Positions 16,923 through 25,202 of a DNA stretch of 64,000 nucleotides are shown here, one piece after another; position 1 is the first letter of the stretch; every line of letters begins with the position of its first letter. The notes beneath the pieces were generated by a model. The model had not been told where the DNA came from and searched no databases. It saw nothing but the letters and a program-made list of their open reading frames with translations. The DNA is from Betaproteobacteria bacterium HGW-Betaproteobacteria-6 (GTDB lineage: Bacteria; Pseudomonadota; Gammaproteobacteria; Burkholderiales; Rhodocyclaceae): NCBI GenBank assembly GCA_002842145.1, contig PHCF01000001.1:1-64000 (forward strand), read 5' to 3'. The position numbers were made by a program, and so were the translations under genes.

Positions 16923-17620
16923 GCACAGGCGTTCTGGCGCAGGGCTTGCCCTGGTCGGCCCCGGCGCTGGCCCGCGCCGTTCCGTTTGCCGTGTTCATCG
17001 GCCTGATGGCAGCCGAGCCGTGGCTGGCTGCGCAGTTGGCGGATGTGCTCGATCCGCGCTGGTTGTACGGCATGCGCGCTGCGCTGATGGCCGGCCTGCT
17101 CCTGGTATTTTGGCCGAGCTTCACCGAGTTGACCGCGGCGCGTCGTCCGTCCAGCCGGGAAGTCGGGCTGGCCTTGGTGGCGGGCCTGATCGTCCTGGCC
17201 ATCTGGCTGTCTCTGGATGCCGGTATTTTCGTGCTCGGCCAGTCAGGCTCCGGCTTCGAGCCGCGCGCCGCCGATGGCGGCATCGACTGGTCGCTGGCCT
17301 TGATGCGACTGGCCGGATCGGCGCTGGTGGTGCCGCTCATGGAGGAATTGTTCTGGCGTTCGCTGGTCATGCGCTGGCTGGAGGATGCCGATTTTTTGGC
17401 AGTCGACCCGGCGCGTATCGGCTGGCGTGCCGTGCTTCTGTCCAGCATCGCTTTCGGCCTTGAGCACAGTCAGTGGGCGGCCGGCATGCTGGCTGGCCTG
17501 GTCTATGGCTGGCTCTATGTGCGTAGCGGGAATCTGTGGGTAGCCATCGCGGCGCATGCCGTGACCAACGCCGGCCTGGGGGTCTGGGTGCTGGCGACTG
17601 GCGCCTGGTATTTCTGGTGA
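16919..17620 (+). CDS. CPBP-family (CAAX-protease-like) intramembrane metalloprotease
   Basis: A polytopic membrane protein of 233 residues. The family motifs are visible: MEELFWRSLVMRWL (the EExxxR motif) near residue 140, FGLEHSQWAAGMLAGLVYG (first histidine) and AIAAHAVTNAGLG (second histidine). Such proteins are abortive-infection/CAAX-type proteases or maturation factors. Translational coupling (ATGA) to the coiled-coil gene places it at the end of the surface-protein operon, where it might process a product of that operon. Confidence 0.85.
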   Translation: MSTGVLAQGLPWSAPALARAVPFAVFIGLMAAEPWLAAQLADVLDPRWLYGMRAALMAGLLLVFWPSFTELTAARRPSSREVGLALVAGLIVLAIWLSLDAGIFVLGQSGSGFEPRAADGGIDWSLALMRLAGSALVVPLMEELFWRSLVMRWLEDADFLAVDPARIGWRAVLLSSIAFGLEHSQWAAGMLAGLVYGWLYVRSGNLWVAIAAHAVTNAGLGVWVLATGAWYFW

Positions 17621-17708
17621 ATGTCGCTACGGAAATCTTAATATCATCATCCGGTAATGTTATCGGAATATCCTGAGTGGCTGTGAAATGCAGGTAAATG
17701 GGCGGGAG

Positions 17709-18407
17709 ATGTCAGCAAGAATTCTGGTCGTTGAAGACGAGCCGTATGTCAGCGAGTTGATCGTGATCAACCTCAAATACGCTGGTTTTGAGGTCCATGC
17801 CGTCGATTGCGCAGAGTCCGTCTGGCCGCTTCTGCCGGCCAACCTGCCTGATGTCATGCTGGTCGACTGGATGCTGCCGGGCATGTCGGGTTTTCAGCTG
17901 ATTCGCCACCTGCGCGCCGATGCTCGCTGGCGTGAAATTCCGGTGATCATGTTGACCGCGCGCAGCGAAGAGGTCGACAAGATTTCCGCGCTGGAAATCG
18001 GCGCCGATGACTACATGACCAAGCCTTTTTCGCCGCGCGAACTGGTCGCCCGCGTCAAGGCGGTGATTCGTCGACGCGACCCGAAAATGCTTGAGGGGTC
18101 GGTCGAGTTGGGCGGTCTGCGCCTGGTGCCCAATTCGCGCAAGGCGCTGGCCGGCGACGAACCGGTCGTGCTCGGGCCGACCGAGTTCCGCTTGCTGCAT
18201 TTCCTGATGACTCACGCCGAGCGCGTCCATAGCCGCGGCCAGTTACTCGATTATGTCTGGGGCGGTCGTTCCCATATCGAGGAGCGGACCGTCGACGTGC
18301 ATATTCGTCGCCTGCGCAGCGTTCTCGAAAATCATGCGCTGGATGGCATGGTGCAGACCGTGCGCGGCATGGGCTATCGCTTCTCGATCACGCCGGATGG
18401 CGGCTGA
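17709..18407 (+). CDS. PhoB/OmpR-family response regulator (orphan)
   Basis: An N-terminal receiver domain with phospho-acceptor Asp53 (MLVDWMLPGMSG), the acidic pair E9-D10 and Lys in DDYMTKPFSPREL, then an OmpR/PhoB winged helix (VVLGPTEFRLLHFLM to DVHIRRLRSVLE). It is very close in type to PhoB, the phosphate-starvation activator, but no PhoR-like kinase follows; the next gene is on the other strand. ATG at 17688 is a possible alternative start. With phosphatase genes 10 kb downstream, a phosphate role is plausible but not shown. Confidence 0.88.
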   Translation: MSARILVVEDEPYVSELIVINLKYAGFEVHAVDCAESVWPLLPANLPDVMLVDWMLPGMSGFQLIRHLRADARWREIPVIMLTARSEEVDKISALEIGADDYMTKPFSPRELVARVKAVIRRRDPKMLEGSVELGGLRLVPNSRKALAGDEPVVLGPTEFRLLHFLMTHAERVHSRGQLLDYVWGGRSHIEERTVDVHIRRLRSVLENHALDGMVQTVRGMGYRFSITPDGG

Positions 18408-18423
18408 TCGACCTGTTCCGACA

Positions 18424-18458
18424 TTTTGAATTTGGCCGGAATTTCCGGTTGACCGTGG
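18424..18458 (+). repeat. Dispersed uptake-like repeat between convergent genes
   Basis: Core GTTGACCGT at 18448-18456 with TTTTGAATTTGGCC on its left. It fills the short gap between the 3' ends of the response regulator and the lytic transglycosylase. Confidence 0.8.
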
Positions 18459-18477
18459 GATTGATCGGGAAAGCCGT

Positions 18478-19107
18478 TCAACCGCCCTGCATCCGCCGGT
18501 AGTGGGCGACGACCAGCGGCACGTAGCGCCGGGTTTCGGCATAGGGCGGCAGCCGCCGCCCGTGGCGGATGACGGCGTTTTCGCCGGCGTTGTAGGCGGC
18601 CAGCGCCAGTTCCAGGTTGTTGTCGAACAGCGCCAGCAGGTCGCGCAGATAGCGGGCGCCGGCCCGGATGTTCTCGCCCGGGTCGAGCAGGTTCACGGTG
18701 CCGTAGCGGCGGGCGGTCATCGGCATCAACTGCATCAGGCCGGTCGCCCCCTTGGGCGAAACGGCGCGCTGGTTGTAGCCCGATTCGACGGTGATCACCG
18801 CATGCAGCAGCTTGGCGTCCACGCCGGTATCGCGGCTGGCGCGCAGCACCGAGTCGTGAAACGGACGCTGGCCGAAGGGCAGGGCGAGCACGCCGCGCGG
18901 TGTGCGCAAGGCTACCCGGGCCGGTTCGAGGCGGTCGGCGAGGACCAGCCGGTAGCGCTTGTCGTCCGGAATGTTGGTGAGGTGCTCGACGCCCTCGTCA
19001 TCGACAAAACCGAAAATGCCCCCGGCCGCCTGGGCCGGGACCGAGGTGGCGATGGCTAGGCAGAGGAGAAGAGGGCGCAGGGGCATCGACGGCAGAAGTG
19101 GGAGCAA
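18478..19107 (-). CDS. Lytic transglycosylase (SLT family), exported
   Basis: 209 residues. A signal peptide (LLLCLAIATSVPAQAA) is followed by a small DUF4124-like segment (GGIFGFVDDEGVEHLTN) and a soluble lytic transglycosylase domain. Motifs are the catalytic glutamate in AVITVESGYN, then SPKGATGLMQLMP and ALAAYNAGENAV. It cleaves peptidoglycan glycan strands in the periplasm. It converges with the response regulator and shares a short intergenic region containing an uptake-like repeat. A second in-frame ATG at 19086 gives a shorter signal peptide. Confidence 0.88.
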   Translation of the reverse strand: MLPLLPSMPLRPLLLCLAIATSVPAQAAGGIFGFVDDEGVEHLTNIPDDKRYRLVLADRLEPARVALRTPRGVLALPFGQRPFHDSVLRASRDTGVDAKLLHAVITVESGYNQRAVSPKGATGLMQLMPMTARRYGTVNLLDPGENIRAGARYLRDLLALFDNNLELALAAYNAGENAVIRHGRRLPPYAETRRYVPLVVAHYRRMQGG

Positions 19108-19216
19108 GGCGCCCAGACTACGGGCCGAGTGTTACAGGAGATTGACCGCGCCGTCATGGTTCTGTAACGCTGAATGCATACCATCGCCGATACCCTCAAC
19201 CAACCTTGGCGACCCT

Positions 19217-19672
19217 GTGCTGCGCAATCCGCTATCCCGTCTTGTCGACCGACCGAATGTTTGCCGACCGCGTCAGCGCGGCTTCACCCTGCTTGAACTG
19301 CTCGTCGTCATGGTCATCATCGGCCTGCTCGCCGGCTATGTCGGCCCGAAGTATTTTTCGCAGATCGGCAAATCGGAAATCAAGGCGACGCGAGCCCAGA
19401 TCGATGGTCTGGAAAAGGCGCTCGACCAGTATCGGCTCGATGTCGGCCGCTACCCGAACAGCGAGCAGGGGCTGGCGGCGCTGACCAAGCGCCCGGCTGG
19501 CGAAAGCCGCTGGCAGGGGCCCTACCTCAAGAAGGAGGTGCCGGCCGACCCGTGGGGCGCCTCCTATCAGTACGCCCAGCCCGGCGAGCACGGCGATTTC
19601 GACCTTTTCTCGTTCGGCAAGGATGGCAAGGCCGGTGGCGAGGGCGAAAACGCCGACATCACCAACTGGTGA
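19217..19672 (+). CDS. gspG: Type II secretion major pseudopilin GspG
   Basis: Contains the prepilin site RQRG/FTLLELLVVMVIIGLLA followed by the GspG signature (ALDQYRLDVGRYPNSEQGL, then a PYLKKEVPADPWG.SYQY block and FDLFSFGKDGKAGGEGENADI.NW). It is processed by prepilin peptidase and assembles the pseudopilus. GTG at 19217 gives a 21-residue leader; no good ATG exists between the previous gene and the prepilin site, so the start is uncertain. It is the first gene of a secretion operon running to 24931. Confidence 0.9.
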   Translation: MLRNPLSRLVDRPNVCRPRQRGFTLLELLVVMVIIGLLAGYVGPKYFSQIGKSEIKATRAQIDGLEKALDQYRLDVGRYPNSEQGLAALTKRPAGESRWQGPYLKKEVPADPWGASYQYAQPGEHGDFDLFSFGKDGKAGGEGENADITNW

Positions 19673-19685
19673 ACCGGGCATAGCA

Positions 19686-20870
19686 ATGGACTACGACGTG
19701 ATGGCCGTTTTCCCCGGTCGGGGCGTAAGCCGACTGACGGTTTCGGCCGAATCGCCCGACTTGGTCGCGGCGATGCCGGCGCTGCAGGGCGGCGTCATCG
19801 TTTCGCAACGCCCGCTTGGCCGACGCCAGGCGCGCGGGCGAGGCGGGAAGTTTCCGCTGCCGCTGTTTACCCGTCAGCTGCTGTCCCTGCTCCAGGCCGG
19901 GCTGACCGTGGTCGAAGGTCTGGAAACGCTGGCCGAGCAGGATCGCGGCTCGGCCACTTCCGAAGTGTTGAGCAGCCTGCTCGCCCATCTGCGTGAAGGA
20001 CAGTCGCTATCGGCGGCCCTCCAGCGCCATCCTGAAGCCTTTCCCGATCTATACGTGGCGACGGTCAGGGCCAGCGAGCGGACCGGCGACATGCCCGAAG
20101 CGTTGGAGCGCTACCTCGTTTTTCACGAAAAGCTGGCCGAGCTCAAGAAAAAAATCGTCAGCGCCGCCATCTATCCGGTCTTGCTGATGTCGGTCGGCGC
20201 CCTGGTCACGCTCTTTCTGCTTGGTTATGTCGTGCCCCGCTTCGCGCTGGTCTTCGCTGACAGCGGGCGCGATCCGGAGGGCATTTCCAGTTTGCTTTTC
20301 GCCTGGGGCGGCTTCATCAATCACCACGCCGGCGAGTTGGCCGTCGGCGCCGGGCTCGCCGTAGCCGGCCTGATCGGGCTGTTTTCCCTGCCCGCCGTAC
20401 GCGCCGCGGTGGCCCGTGCCGCCTGGCGTGTCCCGGCGCTGGGCGAGCGCATCCGGCTGGTCTTCCTGGCCCGTTTCTACCGCACCACCGGCATGCTGCT
20501 GCGCGCTGGCATTCCCCTCAAAACGACGCTGGGCATGGTCGCCGACATCCTCCCCGTTGCCCTGCGCACCGGCCTGCTACGGGCGATCGCCGACATCGAA
20601 CAAGGACAGCCGTTTTCAGCGGCGGCGGAAAGCGGCGGGCTGACCACGCCGGTGGCGCTGCGCATGATCGCCGTCGGCGAGCGCAGCGGCCAGCTCGGCG
20701 ACATGATGGAGGCGGTCGCCACCTTCTACGACGAGGAAATCAATCGCCTCGTCGACATGTTCACCCGTTTGTTCGAACCCCTGCTCATGACGGTGATCGG
20801 CTGCGTCATCGGCGGCATCGTGTTGCTGCTGTACATGCCGATCTTCGATCTGGCCGGCAATTTCCAGTAG
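19686..20870 (+). CDS. gspF: Type II secretion inner-membrane platform protein GspF
   Basis: About 394 residues with the duplicated GspF/PilC domain: LPLFTRQLLSLLQAGLTVVEGLETLAEQ in the first half and VFLARFYRTTGMLLRAGIPLKTTL in the second, with three hydrophobic segments. It forms the inner-membrane platform that couples the GspE ATPase to the pseudopilus. Start at 19686 gives MDYDVMAVFP. It lies 13 bp after gspG and 8 bp before gspE. Confidence 0.93.
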   Translation: MDYDVMAVFPGRGVSRLTVSAESPDLVAAMPALQGGVIVSQRPLGRRQARGRGGKFPLPLFTRQLLSLLQAGLTVVEGLETLAEQDRGSATSEVLSSLLAHLREGQSLSAALQRHPEAFPDLYVATVRASERTGDMPEALERYLVFHEKLAELKKKIVSAAIYPVLLMSVGALVTLFLLGYVVPRFALVFADSGRDPEGISSLLFAWGGFINHHAGELAVGAGLAVAGLIGLFSLPAVRAAVARAAWRVPALGERIRLVFLARFYRTTGMLLRAGIPLKTTLGMVADILPVALRTGLLRAIADIEQGQPFSAAAESGGLTTPVALRMIAVGERSGQLGDMMEAVATFYDEEINRLVDMFTRLFEPLLMTVIGCVIGGIVLLLYMPIFDLAGNFQ

Positions 20871-20878
20871 GAGCCGCG

Positions 20879-22576
20879 ATGAACTCACCAAGGGATGCCT
20901 GTTTGCCGATGGAGCACGATCTCCTGCTCGGCGAGGCCCGCCGGCTGGCCGCGGCCGGTCGTGGCCTGCCGGCGGTGATGGCCGCGCTGCAGGCCGATTT
21001 TGGCCAGAGCGAAGAGGCGGCCGGCGAGTTGACGGCAATGGCCTTCGGCCTCAGGGCGATCAGCCTGGCTGAGCTTTCCGAACACGCCCTGGTGCTCTCC
21101 CTGGCGCCGTTTGCCGAGTTCATCCGGCGTCAGGCGCTGATCCTCGAGGCCGGCGCGGCATATCTGATCGCCACGCCCAACCCCTTCGACGTTACCGTGC
21201 GCGACTGGCTGGAAGGTCTGGTGCCGCTCGACAAGCCGTTGCACTGGCGCCTGGCACCGCCTTCGGTGCTCACCGCCTTCCTGGCCCGCGAAGAAACCCG
21301 GGTCCGGGCGCTCGACGGCAGCCTGAGCGGCGAGGGCGGCCAGATCGCCATCGGCTCGGTGGCCGAAGATCTTTCGCTGCAACGCATTTCCGAAGACGGT
21401 AGCGCCGTCGTTCGCCTGCTGCGGTCGACCCTGCACGATGGCCTGAAAGCCGGGGCCAGCGACATTCACGTCGAGGCCAACAATCGCGGCCTGGCCATCA
21501 AGTACCGCATCGATGGCGTACTCAATTACGCCGGGGCTATCGATGGCGTCGACACCGCCGAGCAGATGATTTCGCGCGTCAAGGTGCTATCCGAACTCGA
21601 CATCTCGGAACGTCGCGTGCCCCAGGACGGCCGCTTCAAGGTCAGCTGGCAGGGGCGTGAAATCGACATCCGCGTCTCCATCATGCCCAGCATCTGGGGC
21701 GAGGATGCCGTGCTGCGCGTGCTCGACAAGCAGGCGCTGACCGATCATCTGCAGGGCCTGCGTCTCGATGCCATGGGCTTCGACGCCGACATCATGGGGC
21801 GCATCCGCCGGCTGTCCAGCGAACCCTACGGCATGGTGCTGGTGACCGGCCCGACCGGCAGCGGCAAGACGACGACGCTCTACGCCGCGCTGACCGAGAT
21901 CAACCACGGCGAAGACAAGATCATCACCATCGAAGACCCGGTCGAATACCAGCTTTCGGGCGTCCTGCAGATTCCGGTCAACGAGAAAAAGGGCCTGACA
22001 TTCGCCCGCGGCCTGCGCTCCATCCTGCGCCACGACCCGGACAAGATCATGGTCGGCGAAATCCGCGATGCCGAAACGGCGCAGATCGCGGTCCAGGCCG
22101 CGCTGACCGGTCACCTGGTATTCACCACGGTGCACGCCAACAATGTGTTCGACGTCATCGGCCGCTTCCTGCACATGGAGGTCGATCCCTACAACCTGGT
22201 CTCGGCGCTCAATGGCGTCGTCGCCCAACGGCTGATCCGCACGCTGTGTCCATCCTGTCTGCAGCCGGCGACCCCGAGCGCGGAAGAGCTGACGGTCGCC
22301 GATATCAGCGATGTTGGCGCCGACTGGAAATTCCGCCGCTCGGTCGGCTGCGGTACCTGCCGCGGCACCGGCTATCGCGGCCGCAAGGCCATCGCCGAAC
22401 TGCTCGTCCTCAACGACGAAATCCGCGAACTGATCATCAGCCGCGCTCCGATCCGCCAACTCAAGGAGGCGGCCCGCCGTAACGGCACCCGTTCGCTGCG
22501 CGAAAGCGCCCTCGACCTCGTCCGCGACGGGATAACCAGTCTGGAAGAAGCCAATCGTGTCACTTTCGTGGCTTGA
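20879..22576 (+). CDS. gspE: Type II secretion/pilus assembly ATPase GspE
   Basis: 565 residues, with Walker A GPTGSGKTTTLY near residue 325, the Asp box and Walker B region (HDPDKIMVGEIRDAETAQIA), and a histidine box (TGHLVFTTVHANN). A four-cysteine zinc motif follows (CPSC...CGTC), as is usual for GspE. It powers pseudopilus assembly from the cytoplasm. The end overlaps the next gene by 20 bp. The segment near 21976 (IPVNEKKGL) is a normal family motif whose DNA is one base off the dispersed-repeat core. Confidence 0.94.
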   Translation: MNSPRDACLPMEHDLLLGEARRLAAAGRGLPAVMAALQADFGQSEEAAGELTAMAFGLRAISLAELSEHALVLSLAPFAEFIRRQALILEAGAAYLIATPNPFDVTVRDWLEGLVPLDKPLHWRLAPPSVLTAFLAREETRVRALDGSLSGEGGQIAIGSVAEDLSLQRISEDGSAVVRLLRSTLHDGLKAGASDIHVEANNRGLAIKYRIDGVLNYAGAIDGVDTAEQMISRVKVLSELDISERRVPQDGRFKVSWQGREIDIRVSIMPSIWGEDAVLRVLDKQALTDHLQGLRLDAMGFDADIMGRIRRLSSEPYGMVLVTGPTGSGKTTTLYAALTEINHGEDKIITIEDPVEYQLSGVLQIPVNEKKGLTFARGLRSILRHDPDKIMVGEIRDAETAQIAVQAALTGHLVFTTVHANNVFDVIGRFLHMEVDPYNLVSALNGVVAQRLIRTLCPSCLQPATPSAEELTVADISDVGADWKFRRSVGCGTCRGTGYRGRKAIAELLVLNDEIRELIISRAPIRQLKEAARRNGTRSLRESALDLVRDGITSLEEANRVTFVA

Positions 22577-23324
22577 CCGCCTGACCCTCTTCATCCACCC
22601 GCAGCGCGTCGTTCTCGAACGGCAGCCGTGGCGCGGCGCGCGCTCCCGGCAATTGAGCGAGGTGGCGCCGCCGGCTGCCGGTGAAGCCGACTGGCAGCCG
22701 GTGCTGGCCGTCGCCGAAACGCTGCTCAGGAGCACCGGCAAGGGCGCGTCCCTGCATATCGTCGTCGCCGACCATCTGGTCCGCTACGCCTTGCTGCCGT
22801 GGAGCGAGATGCTGACCGGCCAGTCTGCACGCCTCGACATGGCCCGCGCCCTGTTCCGCAATGCGCTGGGCGAACGGGCGGCGACGCTGGATATTGCGCT
22901 CGACCGTCCGGTCTTCGGCAAGAGCGGCGTTGCCGCCGGTATCGATCGCCAGTTGCTGGACGGCCTGCGCGCCGCCGCCAAGGCCCGGCGCCTGCGCCTG
23001 AACAGCGTGCAACCGCGCCTGGTCGCCGAACTGGCAGCGCAACAGAAGCAATTGAACGATGGTTGGCTGGCCTGTCTCGACCTTGGCTGGCTGACGCTGG
23101 CCGGCATTCGCGACGGCGAGATTGCCAGCCTGCGCAATCACCGCGCCAGTACCGCCGAGCCGGATATCCAGGCCGGCGAACTGGCCGGCTTGCTGGCCGC
23201 CGAGTCCGCTACGGTCAACGGGAAAAAAGTGCTGATTTCAACTTCTGCCGGCGCTGCCCCGGCGCTGGCTGGCGGCTGGGAAACGACCCTGGTCGCGCCG
23301 GTTGCCGGAGGTGCCCATGCGTGA
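22557..23324 (+). CDS. PilM/GspL-like secretion component
   Basis: 255 residues, GTG start, overlapping gspE by 20 bp. There is no signal peptide and little hydrophobicity. The sequence has the loose actin-like pattern of PilM/GspL cytoplasmic domains (LHIVVADHLVRYALLPW, LACLDLGWLTLAGIRDGEI). By position it should recruit GspE to the inner-membrane platform. It carries one copy of the dispersed repeat near its 3' end (core 23211-23219, coding TVNGKKVLIS). Confidence 0.65.
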   Translation: MSLSWLDRLTLFIHPQRVVLERQPWRGARSRQLSEVAPPAAGEADWQPVLAVAETLLRSTGKGASLHIVVADHLVRYALLPWSEMLTGQSARLDMARALFRNALGERAATLDIALDRPVFGKSGVAAGIDRQLLDGLRAAAKARRLRLNSVQPRLVAELAAQQKQLNDGWLACLDLGWLTLAGIRDGEIASLRNHRASTAEPDIQAGELAGLLAAESATVNGKKVLISTSAGAAPALAGGWETTLVAPVAGGAHA

Positions 23325-23844
23325 TTTGGGCCTCGATTTTCAGCCGCGCCGCCCCGGCCTGCTGACGGTTGTCCTGCTTCTCGCCGGCGTGCTGCTTTGC
23401 GCCGACGCCTGGCTGGAGGATCGTGCACTGCTTGGCCAGCAGGAAGACGTCGAAGCCCGGCTGGCCCAGGCCAAGCGCCGGGCCGACCGGGTTGATGCCG
23501 GCCGTCGCGACAGCCGCCCGGAAAATGTCTTTTCGGCCGAAGAGGGCAAGGCCCTGCGCCAGACCATAGCCCTCATCCGCATCGACTGGGAGCAGCTCTA
23601 CCGCAGCATCGACGCCGCAACCAGCGAGGACGTCGCACTGCTTGCCATCCGCCCCGGCGCGGCCGGCAAGGCGGTGCAGATTTCCGGCGAGGCGCGCAAC
23701 ATGGCGGCAGCGCTGGCCTTCGTCGAAGCCCTGCGCCGCGAACCGCTGGCCAACGCCGTGCTGCTCTCGCACCAGGTCAAGCGCAGCGACCCGCAACAAC
23801 CCATCCTCTTCGAGATCGCCGCAACATGGCTGACCGGTTCCTGA
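23317..23844 (+). CDS. PilN/GspL-M-like inner-membrane secretion protein
   Basis: 175 residues: a short cytoplasmic N-terminus, one transmembrane helix (LLTVVLLLAGVLLCADAWL, about residues 14-32), then a coiled coil (QQEDVEARLAQAKRRAD) and a small ferredoxin-like periplasmic domain (VQISGEARNMAAALAFVEAL). That is the architecture of PilN and the GspL C-terminus. Overlaps both neighbours by 8 and 19 bp. Confidence 0.7.
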   Translation: MRDLGLDFQPRRPGLLTVVLLLAGVLLCADAWLEDRALLGQQEDVEARLAQAKRRADRVDAGRRDSRPENVFSAEEGKALRQTIALIRIDWEQLYRSIDAATSEDVALLAIRPGAAGKAVQISGEARNMAAALAFVEALRREPLANAVLLSHQVKRSDPQQPILFEIAATWLTGS

Positions 23845-24395
23845 ACCTCCTGCTCGCCCGCCTGCGCTTTACCGCGGCCAATCTGCCGGTGCTGCCGCTG
23901 ATCGCCTTCCTGCTGGTTGTGGCCGCCGCGCTGATCCACCTGGTCGTCTTGCCCGGCCGGGAGGCCGCTATCGAGGACGGCGAGCGTCGTCTGGCCCGCC
24001 TCGAACGCAGCGCCCGCCGGGCCGCGCTGGAGCGCCAGACCGAGCGGGTGACGCCGGAAGATACGCGACAGCGCCTGCTCGAGCGTTTCCCGAGCGAGGA
24101 CCAGCTCAACGCCGAACTCGGCCGTCTGCTTGACTTGGCGAGCAAGGAAGGCCTGCAAGTGCCAACCGGCGACTATCGTCTGGTGCCGGGCAAGGACGGT
24201 CTTTTCGACCGCTACGTGTTGAACCTGCCGGTCAGCGGCAGCTACCAGACCATACGCCGCTACGTGGCAGCGGTGCGCCGGGAATTCCCCGATCTCGCCG
24301 TCGAGGACATCAGCCTGCGTCGTGAAAGCATCGACAGCGCCGAAGTCGAGGCGCAATTGCGCTTCATCCTGTTCGGCCGGAGGAGCGCGGCATGA
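23826..24395 (+). CDS. PilO/GspM-like inner-membrane secretion protein
   Basis: 189 residues with one N-terminal transmembrane helix (LPVLPLIAFLLVVAAALIHLVVL), a coiled coil (ERRLARLERSARRAALERQ) and a C-terminal periplasmic alpha/beta domain containing LPVSGSYQTIRRYVAAV, which is characteristic of PilO. It probably pairs with the PilN-like protein. Overlaps the next gene by 4 bp. Confidence 0.72.
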   Translation: MADRFLNLLLARLRFTAANLPVLPLIAFLLVVAAALIHLVVLPGREAAIEDGERRLARLERSARRAALERQTERVTPEDTRQRLLERFPSEDQLNAELGRLLDLASKEGLQVPTGDYRLVPGKDGLFDRYVLNLPVSGSYQTIRRYVAAVRREFPDLAVEDISLRRESIDSAEVEAQLRFILFGRRSAA

Positions 24396-24931
24396 CGCCG
24401 AAGCAACGCTGGATCATCCTCGGCAGCCTGCTCTCGGCCACCCTTGTTGCGGGCTATCTGGTTGACGATGAAGTCGCGCCAGAAACGAGCAAGCGCAAGG
24501 GTTCCGCCGCCCGCCAGTCGGCACCTTCATCGCCGGCCGACAGTCGGCGGGCCGGGCCGAGGGAGCGGACGACCGGGCTGGCCGTCGCCCCACTCAGTTT
24601 TCCCGAGCCGGCGCCGCTTGATGAGAACCAGATAGCGGCTGGCGAGACGCGGATCGACCCGTTCCGCAACAAGAACTGGTATGTCGCGCCGCCTCCGCCG
24701 CCAGCACCCAGGCCGACAGCGCCGCCGCTGCCTTTCAAATACCTGGGAAAGCTCAAGGAAGACGGGGAGATTCGCGTCTTCCTGAGCCATCAGGGCAAAC
24801 ACATCATTGCCAGGGTCGGCGATGTGATCAACGGCAGCTACAGCGTCGAGGAAATTTCCGGCGGGCAGATGACCTTGCTCTACCAGCCGCTCAAGGAAAT
24901 CCAGATGCTGGCCATCGGCGCTGACAAGTAA
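24392..24931 (+). CDS. PilP/GspC-like secretion protein
   Basis: 179 residues. An N-terminal helix (WIILGSLLSATLVAGYLV) is followed by a disordered Pro/Ser/Arg-rich linker with PPPPPAPRPTAPPLPFKYLGKL, then a beta-rich homology-region domain (VFLSHQGKHIIARVGDVINGSYSVEEIS). GspC and PilP use this domain to contact the secretin. No secretin gene (gspD/pilQ) is in the window, so it must lie elsewhere or be shared with another system. Confidence 0.68.
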   Translation: MTPKQRWIILGSLLSATLVAGYLVDDEVAPETSKRKGSAARQSAPSSPADSRRAGPRERTTGLAVAPLSFPEPAPLDENQIAAGETRIDPFRNKNWYVAPPPPPAPRPTAPPLPFKYLGKLKEDGEIRVFLSHQGKHIIARVGDVINGSYSVEEISGGQMTLLYQPLKEIQMLAIGADK

Positions 24932-24975
24932 GGCTAGCCGGCCGAGCGCAGGTTTCATGTCCGCCCCGGCGGGTG

Positions 24976-25012
24976 AATGACAATGGAACTTTTGTGCAAT
25001 CCCATTGTCATT
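24976..25012 (+). promoter_or_regulatory. Perfect 11-bp inverted repeat in the leader of the hydrolase gene
   Basis: AATGACAATGG at 24976-24986 and its exact complement CCATTGTCATT at 25002-25012 are separated by 15 nt. It lies 45 bp after the secretion operon and is followed by TATTTTCC rather than a clean T-run. It is either an operator or a weak terminator. The right arm contains TGTCAT, similar to a Pho-box half. Confidence 0.5.
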
Positions 25013-25043
25013 ATTTTCCGGCGCTCGAAATTGTAGCGCCGGC

Positions 25044-25071
25044 CCGTTCGGAATGAGCCGAACGGCTCATT
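25044..25071 (+). promoter_or_regulatory. Two overlapping, mutually exclusive hairpins in the hydrolase leader
   Basis: CCGTTCGG (25044-25051) pairs with CCGAACGG (25058-25065). AATGAGCC (25052-25059) pairs with GGCTCATT (25064-25071) around a GAAC loop. The two stems share bases and cannot form together, which is the layout of an attenuator or switch. They lie about 130 bp before the start codon at 25203. Confidence 0.4.
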
Positions 25072-25156
25072 TCCGTGACGATGAATTGAAACAATTGGCG
25101 TCAATGATCGTTCTGACGTGACGAGGTTCATCCGGCGTTTTTTGGGTGGCACGTTG

Positions 25157-25192
25157 TTACGGTCAACCGGCAATTTTCCCCAAAATCAGAAG
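25157..25192 (-). repeat. Dispersed uptake-like repeat directly before the hydrolase ribosome site
   Basis: A-rich strand on +: ACGGTCAAC at 25159-25167, then CAATTTTCCCC and AAAATCAG leading into AAGGAG. A diverged copy with an intact core. Confidence 0.75.
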
Positions 25193-25202
25193 GAGACAAA
25201 AC

